NCBI GenBank assembly: GCA_965204835.1
Contig: OZ242017.1
Coordinates: 2,170,001-2,234,000 of the forward strand
Direction: 5' to 3'
DNA: 64,000 nucleotides
DNA from: VXMT01 sp965204835
GTDB lineage: Bacteria > Chloroflexota > Dehalococcoidia > UBA2979
Shown here: in pieces, positions 16,309 through 25,033 of the stretch
Numbering within the stretch: position 1 is the first letter of the stretch
Layout: each line of letters begins with the position of its first letter
Notes under the pieces: generated by a model
Told to the model about the DNA's origin: nothing
The model's database searches: none
The model's input: the letters and a program-made list of their open reading frames with translations, nothing else
Position numbers and translations under genes: made by a program

Positions 16309-18075
16309 CTACCAGAACACCGGCGTCCCGAGGACGACGACGGCGATCACCGTGAGCGAGAGCGGCGCGCCGAGCCGCGCGTAGTCGGAGAACCGGTAGC
16401 CGCCCGGCCCGTAGACCATGATGTTGGTCTGGTAGCCGATCGGCGTCAGGAACGACGCCGAGGCGGTCACGGCGATCGCGATCGCCGTGCTCCGGGTATC
16501 GAGGCCGGCCGATTCCGCGGCGACCACCGCCACCGGGAACATCAGCACGGCCGCGGCGCTGTTCGTCACCAGCTCCGTCAGCACGATCGTCGCCAGCACC
16601 AGCCCGAGCAGCACCCCGCGCGGCCCGAGCGCCTCGAACACATCGACGATGCGCATCGCGAACTGGCCGGCGAGCCCGGACTCCTGGATGGCCGCCGCCA
16701 GCCCGAACGCCGCGGCGATCGTCACGACCACGTCGAGGTCGATGGCGTTCCGCGCCTGCACCGGGTTGAGCACGCGCAGCCCCACCACGGCGAGCGCGGC
16801 CAGCAGCGCGGCCTCGAGGAGGGTGAGCGCGCCCGTCGCCGCCAGCACCACCATGGCGACCACGAGCGGCCCGACGAGCAGCGCCCGGCGCTGCACGCCG
16901 CGGCGCGAAAGCTCGCCGACGCCCGAGACCAGCAGGAAGTCGGGCTGCTCGCCCCACTGCATCTCGAAGTCGTCGTCGCTGATCAGCAACAGCGTGTCGC
17001 CGACGCGCATCTGCACGTCGCCGAGCTTCGCGTCGACGCGGCGGCCGGCGCGGTGGACGGCCAGCACCGCCGCCTGGTAGCGGCCCCGGAACTCCGAGTC
17101 GCGGATGGTCTGCCCCACCACCGGCGAGGACTGCCCGAGCACCACCTCGTAGATCGCGCCGGTGTCGGCGCCGAGCTGCGCGAGCTGCCCATCCTCGCTC
17201 GACCGCAGCCCGCCGATGCCGTGCAGGTCGACGACGTCGTCGACGCGCCCAACGAAGCTGAGGCGGTCGTTGCCGCGCAGCACCGTGCGCGGCGAGACCG
17301 GCGCGATGGTGTATCCGGGGCGCTCGAGCTGCACGAGGTAGACGCCGCTGAGACTGCGCAGGCCGCCCGCCTCGACCTCGGAGCCGTCGAGGGGCCCCCC
17401 GGGCTCCACCACCATCTCGATGGTGTACTCGCGCGAGCCCGCGCCCAGGCTCCCGCGCGGCCCGGCGCGCGGCGGCAGCACGCGCGGGGCGAGCACGACG
17501 ATCACCACCAGCCCGGCGACAGTCAGCGGCAGGCCCAGCTTCGCCACCTCGAAGAGCCCGATCGGCGTCATCCCCGCGCCCTCGACGAGCCCCGCGACGG
17601 CCACGTTCGTCGAGGTGCCGAGCACCGTCATGGTCCCGCCCAGCACTGCCGCGAACGATAGCGGCATCAGGTAGCGCGACGGCGGCGTGCCCTGGCGGTC
17701 GCTCCACTCCTGCACGGCGGGCGTGAGGATCGCCACGATCGAGGTGTTGCTGAGGAACGCCGACGCCACCGACGTCGGCGCCAGCAGGCGCACGCCCGCC
17801 AGCACGAAGCTGCGTCCGCCGCCGAGCATCGTCGACAGCGCGGGCACCAGCGCGCCCGTCTCATGCACGGCGCGCGCGACGACGAGCAGGGCGCCGACGG
17901 TGAAGGGCGCGGGGTTGGCGAACCCGGAGAGCGCCTGCTCGGGCTCGGTGACGCCCGCGGCCATGAGCAGGACCGCCGCGCCGAGCAGCGCGACCGAGGG
18001 CGGCGCGAACCCGCGCAGCATCACCACGACCATCGCCGCGGTGACCGCGAGCGTGAGCCACGCGTCAACGCTCAC
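16309..18075 (-). CDS. SLC13/DASS-family permease with two RCK_C (TrkA-C) domains, probable sulfate transporter
   Basis: A 588-residue anion permease. About five membrane segments at the N-terminus and five or six at the C-terminus flank a cytosolic block (roughly residues 200-390) that looks like two TrkA-C/RCK_C modules, for example GPLDGSEVEAGGLRSLSGVYLVQLER. The NTSIVAILTP and TNSAAAVLMFPVAV segments are the paired helix-hairpin motifs of this family. This domain layout is shared with SLC13-type sulfate transporters. Together with adjacency to cysC-sat it suggests sulfate uptake, but dicarboxylates remain possible. GTG start at 18075. Confidence 0.85.
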   Translation of the reverse strand: MSVDAWLTLAVTAAMVVVMLRGFAPPSVALLGAAVLLMAAGVTEPEQALSGFANPAPFTVGALLVVARAVHETGALVPALSTMLGGGRSFVLAGVRLLAPTSVASAFLSNTSIVAILTPAVQEWSDRQGTPPSRYLMPLSFAAVLGGTMTVLGTSTNVAVAGLVEGAGMTPIGLFEVAKLGLPLTVAGLVVIVVLAPRVLPPRAGPRGSLGAGSREYTIEMVVEPGGPLDGSEVEAGGLRSLSGVYLVQLERPGYTIAPVSPRTVLRGNDRLSFVGRVDDVVDLHGIGGLRSSEDGQLAQLGADTGAIYEVVLGQSSPVVGQTIRDSEFRGRYQAAVLAVHRAGRRVDAKLGDVQMRVGDTLLLISDDDFEMQWGEQPDFLLVSGVGELSRRGVQRRALLVGPLVVAMVVLAATGALTLLEAALLAALAVVGLRVLNPVQARNAIDLDVVVTIAAAFGLAAAIQESGLAGQFAMRIVDVFEALGPRGVLLGLVLATIVLTELVTNSAAAVLMFPVAVVAAESAGLDTRSTAIAIAVTASASFLTPIGYQTNIMVYGPGGYRFSDYARLGAPLSLTVIAVVVLGTPVFW

Positions 18076-18214
18076 TGGCGAGCCTCACCGTCACTGCTCG
18101 ATGCCATGCGGGACAGGGTACGCCCGCCGGGCCCACCCTCGACGGATCGAGCCTCAAACGCAGCTCGCTCGCGACTGGCCTGGGGGCGCGCGGCCGGCGA
18201 GCGTCGGTTCGCCT

Positions 18215-18811
18215 TCACCCGTCTCGGACGGCGATCTTCCGCGCCACCCATGCGTCTTCCATCTCCTGCGGCTCCATGAGCCTGAGCACGCTGCCGGCAC
18301 CGGCCACGAAGGCCCCGACGGGGAGGAGTGCCGCGGTCGGCCACCACACGATCACGGGCGCGCCGCTCAACACCACCCCCTGCGCACTGACCTGGCTCGG
18401 GAGCAGGTAGAGCGTGAACGCAGAGACGGCCAGTACCAGCAGCGGAAACGCAGCGGCTCTCCGGCCGGAGAACGCTGCCATCACAACGAGGGCAGGGAGC
18501 ATCGCGAAGGCGATCCCGGCCAGCCACTCGTCCTGTGCGCTCACCCCGGAGAAGTGGGATCCGTGAGCCACCCGGATGACCGGGTCCGTGCGGTGCCACC
18601 GCACCTCGGCGCTCGTCACCGGCCAGGTGTCGCGGACACCCTCGGCGCCTGCGGTGTCGGAATCGATCTCGAAGACGGTGGGCCACTGGTCGCCCCACCG
18701 CACTTCGGCAACAGGCACCACCACGCCGACGAGCGTGACGGCCACGCCGAGAGCCGCCACTCCCAGGAACACGCGCCGCGCAGGGCTCATCGTAGCCAGG
18801 CCACCAGACAT
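18215..18811 (-). CDS. Small multi-pass membrane protein
   Basis: A 198-residue protein with about four hydrophobic segments: VFLGVAALGVAVTLVGVVV, IAFAMLPALVVMAAF, FPLLVLAVSAFTLYLL, and VIVWWPTAALLPVGAFVAGA. Between the first two there is a polar, probably exported loop of about 70 residues (EVRWGDQWPTVFEIDSDT). ATG 18811 follows AAGGGTCC and gives a normal N-terminus; longer in-frame starts lack support. No family recognised. It lies upstream of, and on the same strand as, the permease gene, but with a gap of about 140 bases. Confidence 0.65.
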   Translation of the reverse strand: MSGGLATMSPARRVFLGVAALGVAVTLVGVVVPVAEVRWGDQWPTVFEIDSDTAGAEGVRDTWPVTSAEVRWHRTDPVIRVAHGSHFSGVSAQDEWLAGIAFAMLPALVVMAAFSGRRAAAFPLLVLAVSAFTLYLLPSQVSAQGVVLSGAPVIVWWPTAALLPVGAFVAGAGSVLRLMEPQEMEDAWVARKIAVRDG

Positions 18812-18894
18812 GGGCGGGACCCTTCGATGAAGCGCGGAGTCTACACCCTCCGTCCACACCGGTTGGTACCCAATGGTGCGTGCGTGGCCTGGCG

Positions 18895-19977
18895 CTACTC
18901 GAGGGCGTCCCCGTGCGCGGCGAGCGCCGCCTTCACGCGATCGATCGGCGCCACCTCGAACGGGTCCACGTCGTTGAGCAGTGCGAGGTAGTACGACACC
19001 CAGTCGCCGATGTACGCCGCGTGCAGCACCGAGTCGAGCCCGCCCGAGCCCTCGACGTGCACTACCTCGCACGACACACCCGCGCGCTGTAGCTCGTCGC
19101 CCGTGACGGCGACGCGCCGCCGGTTGCGGGGGTGCAGGCCGGGGCCGTCGAGGAGCACGACGTGGAGCCGCTCCAGCGCCGCGGACGGCAGCGCGAAGCC
19201 GGCGACGAGGTTGTGGTCGACCTCGGGAAGCTCAGCCGAGAGCGCCCACTGGCTCGCGTTCTCCGGGATCACGCCCGCCCACCGCGACGCGGCCACGCGC
19301 AGCACGCCGGGACCGACGACGACCGGCACGCGCCCGGCGAGCCGCCGCGCGATCTGCTTCGGCAGGTTCGACGTCTCCTGCATGTCGGGCGAGGCTGCCT
19401 TGCTGCAACGCTTGAGGAGCGTGATGGCGGCCGCGACTTCGTCGTCGTCCGCGGCGTGGATCCCCGCGGCTCGCAATACGGCGACCGGTGGCAGCGCGCC
19501 GTAGCCGAGGGCGGTGCGCGGCGGCCCGTCGAAGGCGAACGTGAACGCGGGGACGCCTGCGCGCGCGGCCGCGTCGCCAAGCTTGCCGCCCGTCGTGATC
19601 GCGACGCGCGGCGCGCCCTGCTTGCCGGCAGCCTCGAACGCCGCGAGCACCTCCTCGGTATTACCGGAGAAGGAGCACGCGACGAAGAGCGAGTCGGCGT
19701 CGAGGGCGGGCGGCGTGTAGTCGCGCAGCACCTCGATGGGCGTCGTGGTGCGGGTCGAGGCGAGCGCGGCAACGATCTCGGCGCCGATGGCCGAGCCGCC
19801 CATCCCGGCGAACACGACGCGGCGAGGCGCATCGAGCGTCAGTGAAGACGCCCACGCGCGGCCGGCGTCCCAGGCTTCAGCAGCCTGATCGGGGAGCGCG
19901 GCGATGAGTTTCCAGAACGCGCCGGGGTCCGTCTCCCCGCGTCTCGCGGCATCGTCCAGTGCTGCGTCGTCGCCCAC
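18895..19977 (-). CDS. Bifunctional phosphoglucose/phosphomannose isomerase (SIS domains)
   Basis: A 360-residue double-SIS-domain sugar isomerase of the PGI/PMI type. Key stretches are VVFAGMGGSAIGAEIV near residue 55, CSFSGNTEEVLAAFEAA near 100-116 and PENASQWALSAELPEVDHN near 240 (normally E-N-x-x-K/N...E-x-x-H-N). It interconverts glucose-6-P, mannose-6-P and fructose-6-P in glycolysis and sugar-nucleotide supply. Length is normal for the archaeal/actinobacterial family. Nothing in the neighbourhood refines its role. Confidence 0.88.
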   Translation of the reverse strand: MGDDAALDDAARRGETDPGAFWKLIAALPDQAAEAWDAGRAWASSLTLDAPRRVVFAGMGGSAIGAEIVAALASTRTTTPIEVLRDYTPPALDADSLFVACSFSGNTEEVLAAFEAAGKQGAPRVAITTGGKLGDAAARAGVPAFTFAFDGPPRTALGYGALPPVAVLRAAGIHAADDDEVAAAITLLKRCSKAASPDMQETSNLPKQIARRLAGRVPVVVGPGVLRVAASRWAGVIPENASQWALSAELPEVDHNLVAGFALPSAALERLHVVLLDGPGLHPRNRRRVAVTGDELQRAGVSCEVVHVEGSGGLDSVLHAAYIGDWVSYYLALLNDVDPFEVAPIDRVKAALAAHGDALE

Positions 19978-20042
19978 GGTGGCCCCTCACCAGCGCACGC
20001 GACAGCGTAGTGAGGCCGCCCGTTACGCGCGCTCCCCGGCGC

Positions 20043-20555
20043 CTACCGTGCGAGCGCCTCCGCCTCCTCGCGGAGGCGGCGCAGGTTCCACATCGCGTCG
20101 AGGTCGCGCTCGTTGATCTCGTGGACGTAGTCGGCCAGCGACACTTCGCCGCGGTACGGGTGGACGCCGCGGTGGTCCCAGCCCGGCCCGGCCCACTCGA
20201 GCTCCCAGAGCAGCTCCTGGCGCAGCGCCTCGAAGTCCCACACCAGCTCGTCGACCCCGGACAGCTCGTACCCGCCCTCGCCCGGCGCGAGGTGGGCCCG
20301 GCGCTCGGGCAGCCGCGCGCGGTCGCGGCGCAGCATGGCCTGCACGGCGCGCAGGTCCTCGCGCTCGGAGTCGCGCAGGAAGCCGACGGTCTCGACGATG
20401 GACCACTGCTCGCGCAGCCCCTCGCCCGGCGGGCGGCGCCTCAGGGCGTCCTCGGGGATCCCGTAGACGAGTTGCCCGACCTCGTGGGCGACCTCGCGCA
20501 GCGCCTTCATGAGCCAGCGCTGGTTCGAGCCGTAGCGGCGCGTCGAGGGTTGCAC
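20043..20555 (-). CDS. DinB-like (DinB_2) four-helix protein
   Basis: A 170-residue protein with the DinB/YfiT helical pattern: ALREVAHEVGQLVYGI, then REQWSIVETVGFLRDSEREDL (in the family this segment carries a His-x-x-D type metal site; the His is not obvious here), and DYVHEINERDLDAMWNLRRL at the end. GTG 20555 is the likely start because upstream codons are low-complexity Arg/Pro. DinB-superfamily proteins are metal-dependent thiol transferases or stress proteins. The incomplete metal motif leaves the activity open. Confidence 0.65.
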   Translation of the reverse strand: MQPSTRRYGSNQRWLMKALREVAHEVGQLVYGIPEDALRRRPPGEGLREQWSIVETVGFLRDSEREDLRAVQAMLRRDRARLPERRAHLAPGEGGYELSGVDELVWDFEALRQELLWELEWAGPGWDHRGVHPYRGEVSLADYVHEINERDLDAMWNLRRLREEAEALAR

Positions 20556-20667
20556 GGCGCGATCGTTGGCCCGTGGCGCCCGGCCTGTCAATCGCCCCGA
20601 TCGCGGGCCACGGATCGGCGGGCCGCGTCGCGTTGACCGCGACCGCCGATGCGGCCAACCTCGCCCC

Positions 20668-21501
20668 ATGAGCGCCGACACGCTGCCCTACACCGTGCTG
20701 ATCCTGCTCGTCGAACTCGCCGTTGGCTCGCTGGTCTTCGTGACCTGGTTCGAGCGGCGCGGGCAGATCACGCACGGCTACGTGCAGATGGGCGGGGTCG
20801 TCGTCGTCCCCACGCTCCTGCTCGCGCTCGTCATCGCGTTCACCATCGCCCCCGTCGACGTCATCGACGGCTTCACGCTGCGGGCCGGGGCCGTCGACGC
20901 GCTGCGCGTGGCCCTGCTCGTCTTCATGGCGATATCCGTGGTGAACCTCGTCGCCGCGTTCGCCGAGCGCATGCCGGTTGCGAGGTGGTCCGGCGTCGCC
21001 GGCGGCGTTGCGGGCGTCGTCACGCTCGCCATCCTCGCCGCGCTGGTCGCAGGGCCCGCGTGGTCCTACGCGGGGGTGCTCGCCAGCATGCTCGCCGCCG
21101 CGGTCGCCCTCGGCGGGTCGATGATGGCGATGAGCTGGGGCCACTGGTACCTGACGAACTCCGGCCTGCCCAAGGAGCCGCTCGAGGAGATGTCGATGGT
21201 GGTGCTCGGCGCGCTGGTGGCGCAGGCCATCTTCGCCGTCGTCGCCGCGGCCGCGCCGGTCCGGGAGGTGCCGCTCACGCAGACCGCGTTCGGCGTCGAG
21301 CTCGGGCAGAACCCCGCGTTCTGGTTCCGCGTCGGGGTCGGCCTCGTCTTCCCGGGCGTGCTCGCGTGGCTCGCGTGGAGGGCCGCCGCGATACGGGGCA
21401 TGATGGCCGCCACGGGCCTGCTCTATATCACCGTCGGCGCGGTGCTCACCGGCGAGATCCTGGCGCGAGGGCTGCTCTTCGCGACGGGCGCCGCCGTCTG
21501 A
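20668..21501 (+). CDS. Multi-pass membrane protein of unknown function
   Basis: A 277-residue integral membrane protein with about eight hydrophobic segments. A conserved-looking MSWGHWYLTNSGLP motif joins segments in the middle, followed by EPLEEMSMVVLGALVAQAIF. ATG 20668 gives an N-terminus that enters the membrane at once. It is divergent from the DinB-like gene. The layout recalls small quinone-linked anchor subunits, but there are no clear heme ligands beyond the single GHW His, so no function is assigned. Confidence 0.65.
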   Translation: MSADTLPYTVLILLVELAVGSLVFVTWFERRGQITHGYVQMGGVVVVPTLLLALVIAFTIAPVDVIDGFTLRAGAVDALRVALLVFMAISVVNLVAAFAERMPVARWSGVAGGVAGVVTLAILAALVAGPAWSYAGVLASMLAAAVALGGSMMAMSWGHWYLTNSGLPKEPLEEMSMVVLGALVAQAIFAVVAAAAPVREVPLTQTAFGVELGQNPAFWFRVGVGLVFPGVLAWLAWRAAAIRGMMAATGLLYITVGAVLTGEILARGLLFATGAAV

Positions 21502-21505
21502 CGGG

Positions 21506-21530
21506 GGAACGTTGCTGCTTGCAATCGCGT
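21506..21530 (+). promoter_or_regulatory. Possible ECF-type promoter of the sigma factor gene
   Basis: GGAAC at 21506-21510 and CGT at 21528-21530 are separated by 17 bases, matching the general ECF sigma promoter pattern. It lies about 70 bases before the sigma gene, which would fit autoregulation. A TACAAT at 21561-21566 is an alternative housekeeping -10. Confidence 0.4.
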
Positions 21531-21600
21531 ATTGGGTGCTAGACGCTATACGGAGCGTCGTACAATATTCCCGCCTCCCTCGCACGGATCGGGGGGCCGT

Positions 21601-22287
21601 ATGGCCGAAGCGCACTCCCGGGCAGCCCGCATTCCAGCATCCCTCGCCGCGGCACGGGCCGAACGCCAGGCAGCCGAATCCGGGCAGGCCGCACCCGCGA
21701 CCGACGAGCAACTCCTGAGACAACTCCGATCAGGACAGATCGAGGCGCTCGAGCAGCTCTACGACCGCTACTCGACGCTCGTCTACTCCGTCGCCCTGCG
21801 CGTGCTGCATGACCAGGGCCTCGCGGAGGACATGACGCAGGAGGTCTTCCTGCGGCTGTGGCGTCGCCCCCGCCTCTACGACCCCTCGCGCGGCCGGTTC
21901 GTGAGCTGGCTGATGTCCGTCGCGCGCAACCGCGCCATCGACGAGCAGCGCCGCCGCAGCCGCCGCCTCCGCGAGGAGGGCGTCGACGCCGACGCCATCA
22001 ACGACGTGCAGAGCGCGGACCGCTTCGACGACCCCGCGGCCGTCGCCGCGCTGGGCGACGAACGAGCGGCGGTCCGCGCCGCCGTCGAGCAGCTCCCGCC
22101 GGCCCAGCGGCAGGTCATCGAACTCGCCTACTTCGCCGGTCTCACGCAGGCCGAGATCGCCGCGGAGACCGCGACGCCCATCGGCACCGTGAAGACACGC
22201 GTCCGGCTCGCGATGCGCAAGCTCCGCGACGCCATGGAACAGGTGCGGACCCAGCCGGCCAGAGAGGCGCCCGGAAGCAGCCCATGA
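21601..22287 (+). CDS. ECF-subfamily RNA polymerase sigma factor
   Basis: A 228-residue sigma-70-family factor. The N-terminal 40 residues are an Ala-rich extension. Region 2 (YDRYSTLVYSVALRVLHD, AEDMTQEVFLRLWRRP, FVSWLMSVARNRAIDEQRRR) and region 4 (LPPAQRQVIELAYFAGLTQAEIA, IGTVKTRVRLAMRKLR) are both complete. ATG 21601 follows GGGGGG. It overlaps the anti-sigma gene by 4 bases, so the pair forms a regulatory module. The RskA-type partner suggests an envelope or redox signal; the regulon is unknown. Confidence 0.93.
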   Translation: MAEAHSRAARIPASLAAARAERQAAESGQAAPATDEQLLRQLRSGQIEALEQLYDRYSTLVYSVALRVLHDQGLAEDMTQEVFLRLWRRPRLYDPSRGRFVSWLMSVARNRAIDEQRRRSRRLREEGVDADAINDVQSADRFDDPAAVAALGDERAAVRAAVEQLPPAQRQVIELAYFAGLTQAEIAAETATPIGTVKTRVRLAMRKLRDAMEQVRTQPAREAPGSSP

Positions 22288-23114
22288 GGCCCGAGGAGCG
22301 TGAAGAGCTGCTGGCCGCATACGCACTCGACGCGCTGAGCGGCCCCGAAGCGGACGAGGTGGAAGCCCTGATCCGCACCGACCCCGACGCCGCCGACCAG
22401 CTCGCCGCGTACCGGGAGATCGCGGACCTCATCGGCCTCGAGGCGCCGCTGCGGCGCACCGACCCCGCCCTGCGGGATCGGATGCTGCAGGCGGCCCAGC
22501 GCATGCGGCCGCCGCGCAGCCGGCGATTCCCCGTGCTGCGCGTCGCGGCGCTTGCGGCCGCCCTCGTGGTCGTCGCGGTCGCGGTGAGCTGGGGCGTCCG
22601 GCTCCAGCGCGCGATCGACACCCTCGAGCAGGACTCCGCCGCGCTGGCCACCGCGGTGACCGCCGACACGCAGCGCATCGACGCCATCGAGACCGAGCGC
22701 GTGGGCGGCGGCGACGACGCCATCCGCACCGAGCTGCAACTGGCCATGGCCGCGCAGCAGCGCATCATCGCGATCCTCGCCGACCCGGAGGTGCAGGAAG
22801 CCTCGCTCGAAAGCACCACGGCCGGGCGCGGGGCGAGCGGGCGCTACCTCTGGAGCCCGGAGCTCGGGGCGGGCGTGGTGATCGCGCGGCGTCTGCCGCC
22901 GCTCCCCATCGGCACCGTCTACGAGCTGTGGCTGATCGAGGGGTTCGACGAGGTCTCGGGCGGCACGTTCGTCCCCAGTCCCGACGGCGACGCCCAGCTG
23001 CTCGTCGAGCTGGACTTCGAGTTCAGCCCGTTCTCCGTCGCGATCACGCCGGCGCCGGTCGGTGGGGCCGCCACCCTGCAACCGCCGATCGTGCTCTCGG
23101 GCACGGTCCCCTAG
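22284..23114 (+). CDS. RskA-type anti-sigma factor
   Basis: A 276-residue membrane protein. The N-terminal cytosolic part (ELLAAYALDALSGPEADEVEALI) is the anti-sigma helix bundle, without the HxxxCxxC zinc site found in some relatives. A single membrane segment (VAALAAALVVVAVAVSWGV) lies near residues 82-100, a coiled-coil-like stretch follows, and the C-terminal extracytoplasmic RskA domain starts at YLWSPELGAG and contains LPPLPIGTVYELWLIEG. It would hold the preceding sigma factor at the membrane until released, probably by proteolysis as known for RskA. Starts inside the sigma stop codon (ATGA). Confidence 0.9.
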   Translation: MRPEEREELLAAYALDALSGPEADEVEALIRTDPDAADQLAAYREIADLIGLEAPLRRTDPALRDRMLQAAQRMRPPRSRRFPVLRVAALAAALVVVAVAVSWGVRLQRAIDTLEQDSAALATAVTADTQRIDAIETERVGGGDDAIRTELQLAMAAQQRIIAILADPEVQEASLESTTAGRGASGRYLWSPELGAGVVIARRLPPLPIGTVYELWLIEGFDEVSGGTFVPSPDGDAQLLVELDFEFSPFSVAITPAPVGGAATLQPPIVLSGTVP

Positions 23115-23127
23115 CAGCGGCTGCCCG

Positions 23128-24336
23128 CTACGCCTCGGAACCTGCCTCGGGTGCGGCTGCCGCCGCCTCCGGCTCTTCGTCCGTCTCCGGGGCCTCGGGT
23201 GTGTCGTCCTCCTCGTGGTACGGTTCCAGCCCCAGCTGGCGCGCGACGTGGGTGTGCGCCATGGCGTCGCGGGGCTCGACTCCGCTCAGCCGGTGGTCGG
23301 CGTACCAGAACAGCTCCCTCAGCAGCGCCACCAGCGGGATGATCACGACCAGCGCGATGAACCCGAACACCGTGCCCGCGATCGCGAGCAGCATGATGAT
23401 CACCGCCGGATGCAGCTCGACCGCGTGTCCCTGCACGCGCGGCACCAGCAGGTGGTTCTCCACCTGTTGCACCAGCACGTAGAGCAGCAACACCCAGATG
23501 ATCTTGTCCGGATCCGTCGCCGCCACGATCACCACCGCGGGCAGCGCACCGATGAACGGCCCGACGATGGGGATCAGCTCGGCGACACCCGCGAACACCG
23601 CCAGCGCGATGGCCAGCTCGACGTCCAGGATCAGCAGGCCGATGAACGTCATCACGCCCACCACCAGGCCGAGCAAGAGCTGCCCGCGCAGGTAGCGGCC
23701 GATCAACTGGTCGGCGATGCGGATGCCATTGAGCACGTCGATCCGAACCGGCTCGGGGACCGCGGCCGCGAAGTTGCGCTCGAAGTTGTGACGGTCGCGC
23801 AGCGCGTAGAACATCCAGATCGGGACCACCACGAACCCGGCGATCACCGCGATCCAGCCCGTGAGCGACTCGAAGACCGGGGGGCCCGCCGACGCGATGC
23901 GACTACCGAGGTCATCGCCGAAGTCCGCCGCGTACACGTCGATGCGCATCCGGATGTCCTCCGGGACGCGCTCGCGGTACACCTCGAGCCACTCGTTGAC
24001 CTGCAACTGGGTGTCGTCGATGAGGATCGGCAGGTTCTCGACGAAGTGGGAGATCTCGTCGACGGCGACGGGCAACACGATGATCCCGGCGCCCCCGAGC
24101 ACACCCGCTATCGCGAGGTAGACCAGGACCACGGCGAGGCCGCGGAAGAGCACGCTCTCCTGGCGCGCCTGGCCGGGGACCAACGCGGCGAGGTGATCCA
24201 CCACCGGCGTCAGCACGTACGCCAGCAGCGCGCCGATGGAGAACGGCAGCAGCGCCCAGCGCGCCTGCCACGCCACCCACGCGACGAGGAGCAACATCGC
24301 GGCCCACAGCGCGATCCGCCATCGCGCCGAGGTCAT
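23128..24336 (-). CDS. AI-2E family (PerM-like) transporter
   Basis: A 402-residue membrane protein of the AI-2 exporter/PerM family. It has two N-terminal segments, a cytosolic helical part, and the conserved later block PIVGPFIGALPAVVIV, NHLLVPRVQGHAVELHPAVIIM and LAIAGTVFGFIALVVIIPLVALL. The C-terminus carries an acidic tail rich in Glu and Ala. Family members export autoinducer-2, act as Na+/H+ antiporters or are uncharacterised; no lux gene is nearby, so the substrate is open. Confidence 0.9.
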   Translation of the reverse strand: MTSARWRIALWAAMLLLVAWVAWQARWALLPFSIGALLAYVLTPVVDHLAALVPGQARQESVLFRGLAVVLVYLAIAGVLGGAGIIVLPVAVDEISHFVENLPILIDDTQLQVNEWLEVYRERVPEDIRMRIDVYAADFGDDLGSRIASAGPPVFESLTGWIAVIAGFVVVPIWMFYALRDRHNFERNFAAAVPEPVRIDVLNGIRIADQLIGRYLRGQLLLGLVVGVMTFIGLLILDVELAIALAVFAGVAELIPIVGPFIGALPAVVIVAATDPDKIIWVLLLYVLVQQVENHLLVPRVQGHAVELHPAVIIMLLAIAGTVFGFIALVVIIPLVALLRELFWYADHRLSGVEPRDAMAHTHVARQLGLEPYHEEDDTPEAPETDEEPEAAAAAPEAGSEA

Positions 24337-24454
24337 CGTGGTTTGCCGTCCGGGTCACAGCCTCGCATGCGCGCCATTGTGACGGATTCGCGCCGTGCGT
24401 TGACAGGCCCCCGCGCAGCCGCCACGATCAGGGTGACTGAAGGAGGGACGCTCC

Positions 24455-24886
24455 ATGGTCACCACCGCTGCTCTCGAGGTACGCCTCGCCGACTCCGGCC
24501 ACCGCATCACCGAGCCACGACGGGCCCTCATCGACGCCATGCGGGACCTCGGCGACCACTTCACCGCCGAGGAGCTCCTGCAGGCCACGCCCGGAGTGGG
24601 CCGGGCCACCGTGTTCCGCACCCTGCGGCTGCTCCTGGACCTGGGCGCACTCTGCCATGTGGTGATGGAGACCGGCACCGTCGGCTACCGGCTCACCAGC
24701 GGAGGGCACCACCACCACATCGTCTGCTCCGGCTGCGGCGCGATGAGCGACTTCGCGACCTGCGACATCTCGGACCTGTTGGACGAGTTGCACCGCCGCA
24801 CCGGCTACGAGATCCAGGCGCACCGCCTGGAGGTCTACGGCCTCTGCTCCGACTGCCGCCTCCCACTGCAGGATCCGGTCGCGTAG
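24455..24886 (+). CDS. Fur-family metal regulator, probably Zur
   Basis: A 143-residue Fur-family repressor. The winged-helix part reads ITEPRRALIDAMRDLGDHFTAEELL and RATVFRTLRLLLDLG. The metal-binding half has GGHHHHIVCSGCG and GLCSDC, i.e. the regulatory His cluster and the two CxxC of the structural zinc site. It sits just upstream of znuA-C-B, so it is most likely the zinc sensor of that operon (inference); Fur or PerR specificity cannot be excluded from sequence. ATG 24455 follows GAAGGAGG. A TTGACA at about 24399 may be its -35. Confidence 0.9.
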   Translation: MVTTAALEVRLADSGHRITEPRRALIDAMRDLGDHFTAEELLQATPGVGRATVFRTLRLLLDLGALCHVVMETGTVGYRLTSGGHHHHIVCSGCGAMSDFATCDISDLLDELHRRTGYEIQAHRLEVYGLCSDCRLPLQDPVA

Positions 24887-24950
24887 GGGGCTGCTCCGCA
24901 CCCTCGGCCCGCGCTCCCGGTGCGGTCGTCGCACTCCGGAAGCGGCGACT

Positions 24951-25021
24951 GATACCGCGTCTTGACGCGTAAATCGATACCCCGTACGGTCGCGGGAACT
25001 ACCCTGCGACCCGGTATCGAT
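24951..25021 (+). promoter_or_regulatory. Palindromic operator/leader region of the zinc-uptake operon
   Basis: ATCGATACC at 24973-24981 and GGTATCGAT at 25013-25021 are perfect inverted arms. Inside them GGTCGC (about 24988) pairs with GCGACC (about 25006). A further GATACC lies at 24951-24956, and CGCGTC-TT-GACGCG at 24956-24969 is another perfect palindrome. The block ends 12 bases before the znuA start. It is a good candidate for binding by the adjacent Fur-family regulator, or for a leader hairpin. Confidence 0.55.
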
Positions 25022-25033
25022 GAAGGGCCCTCC

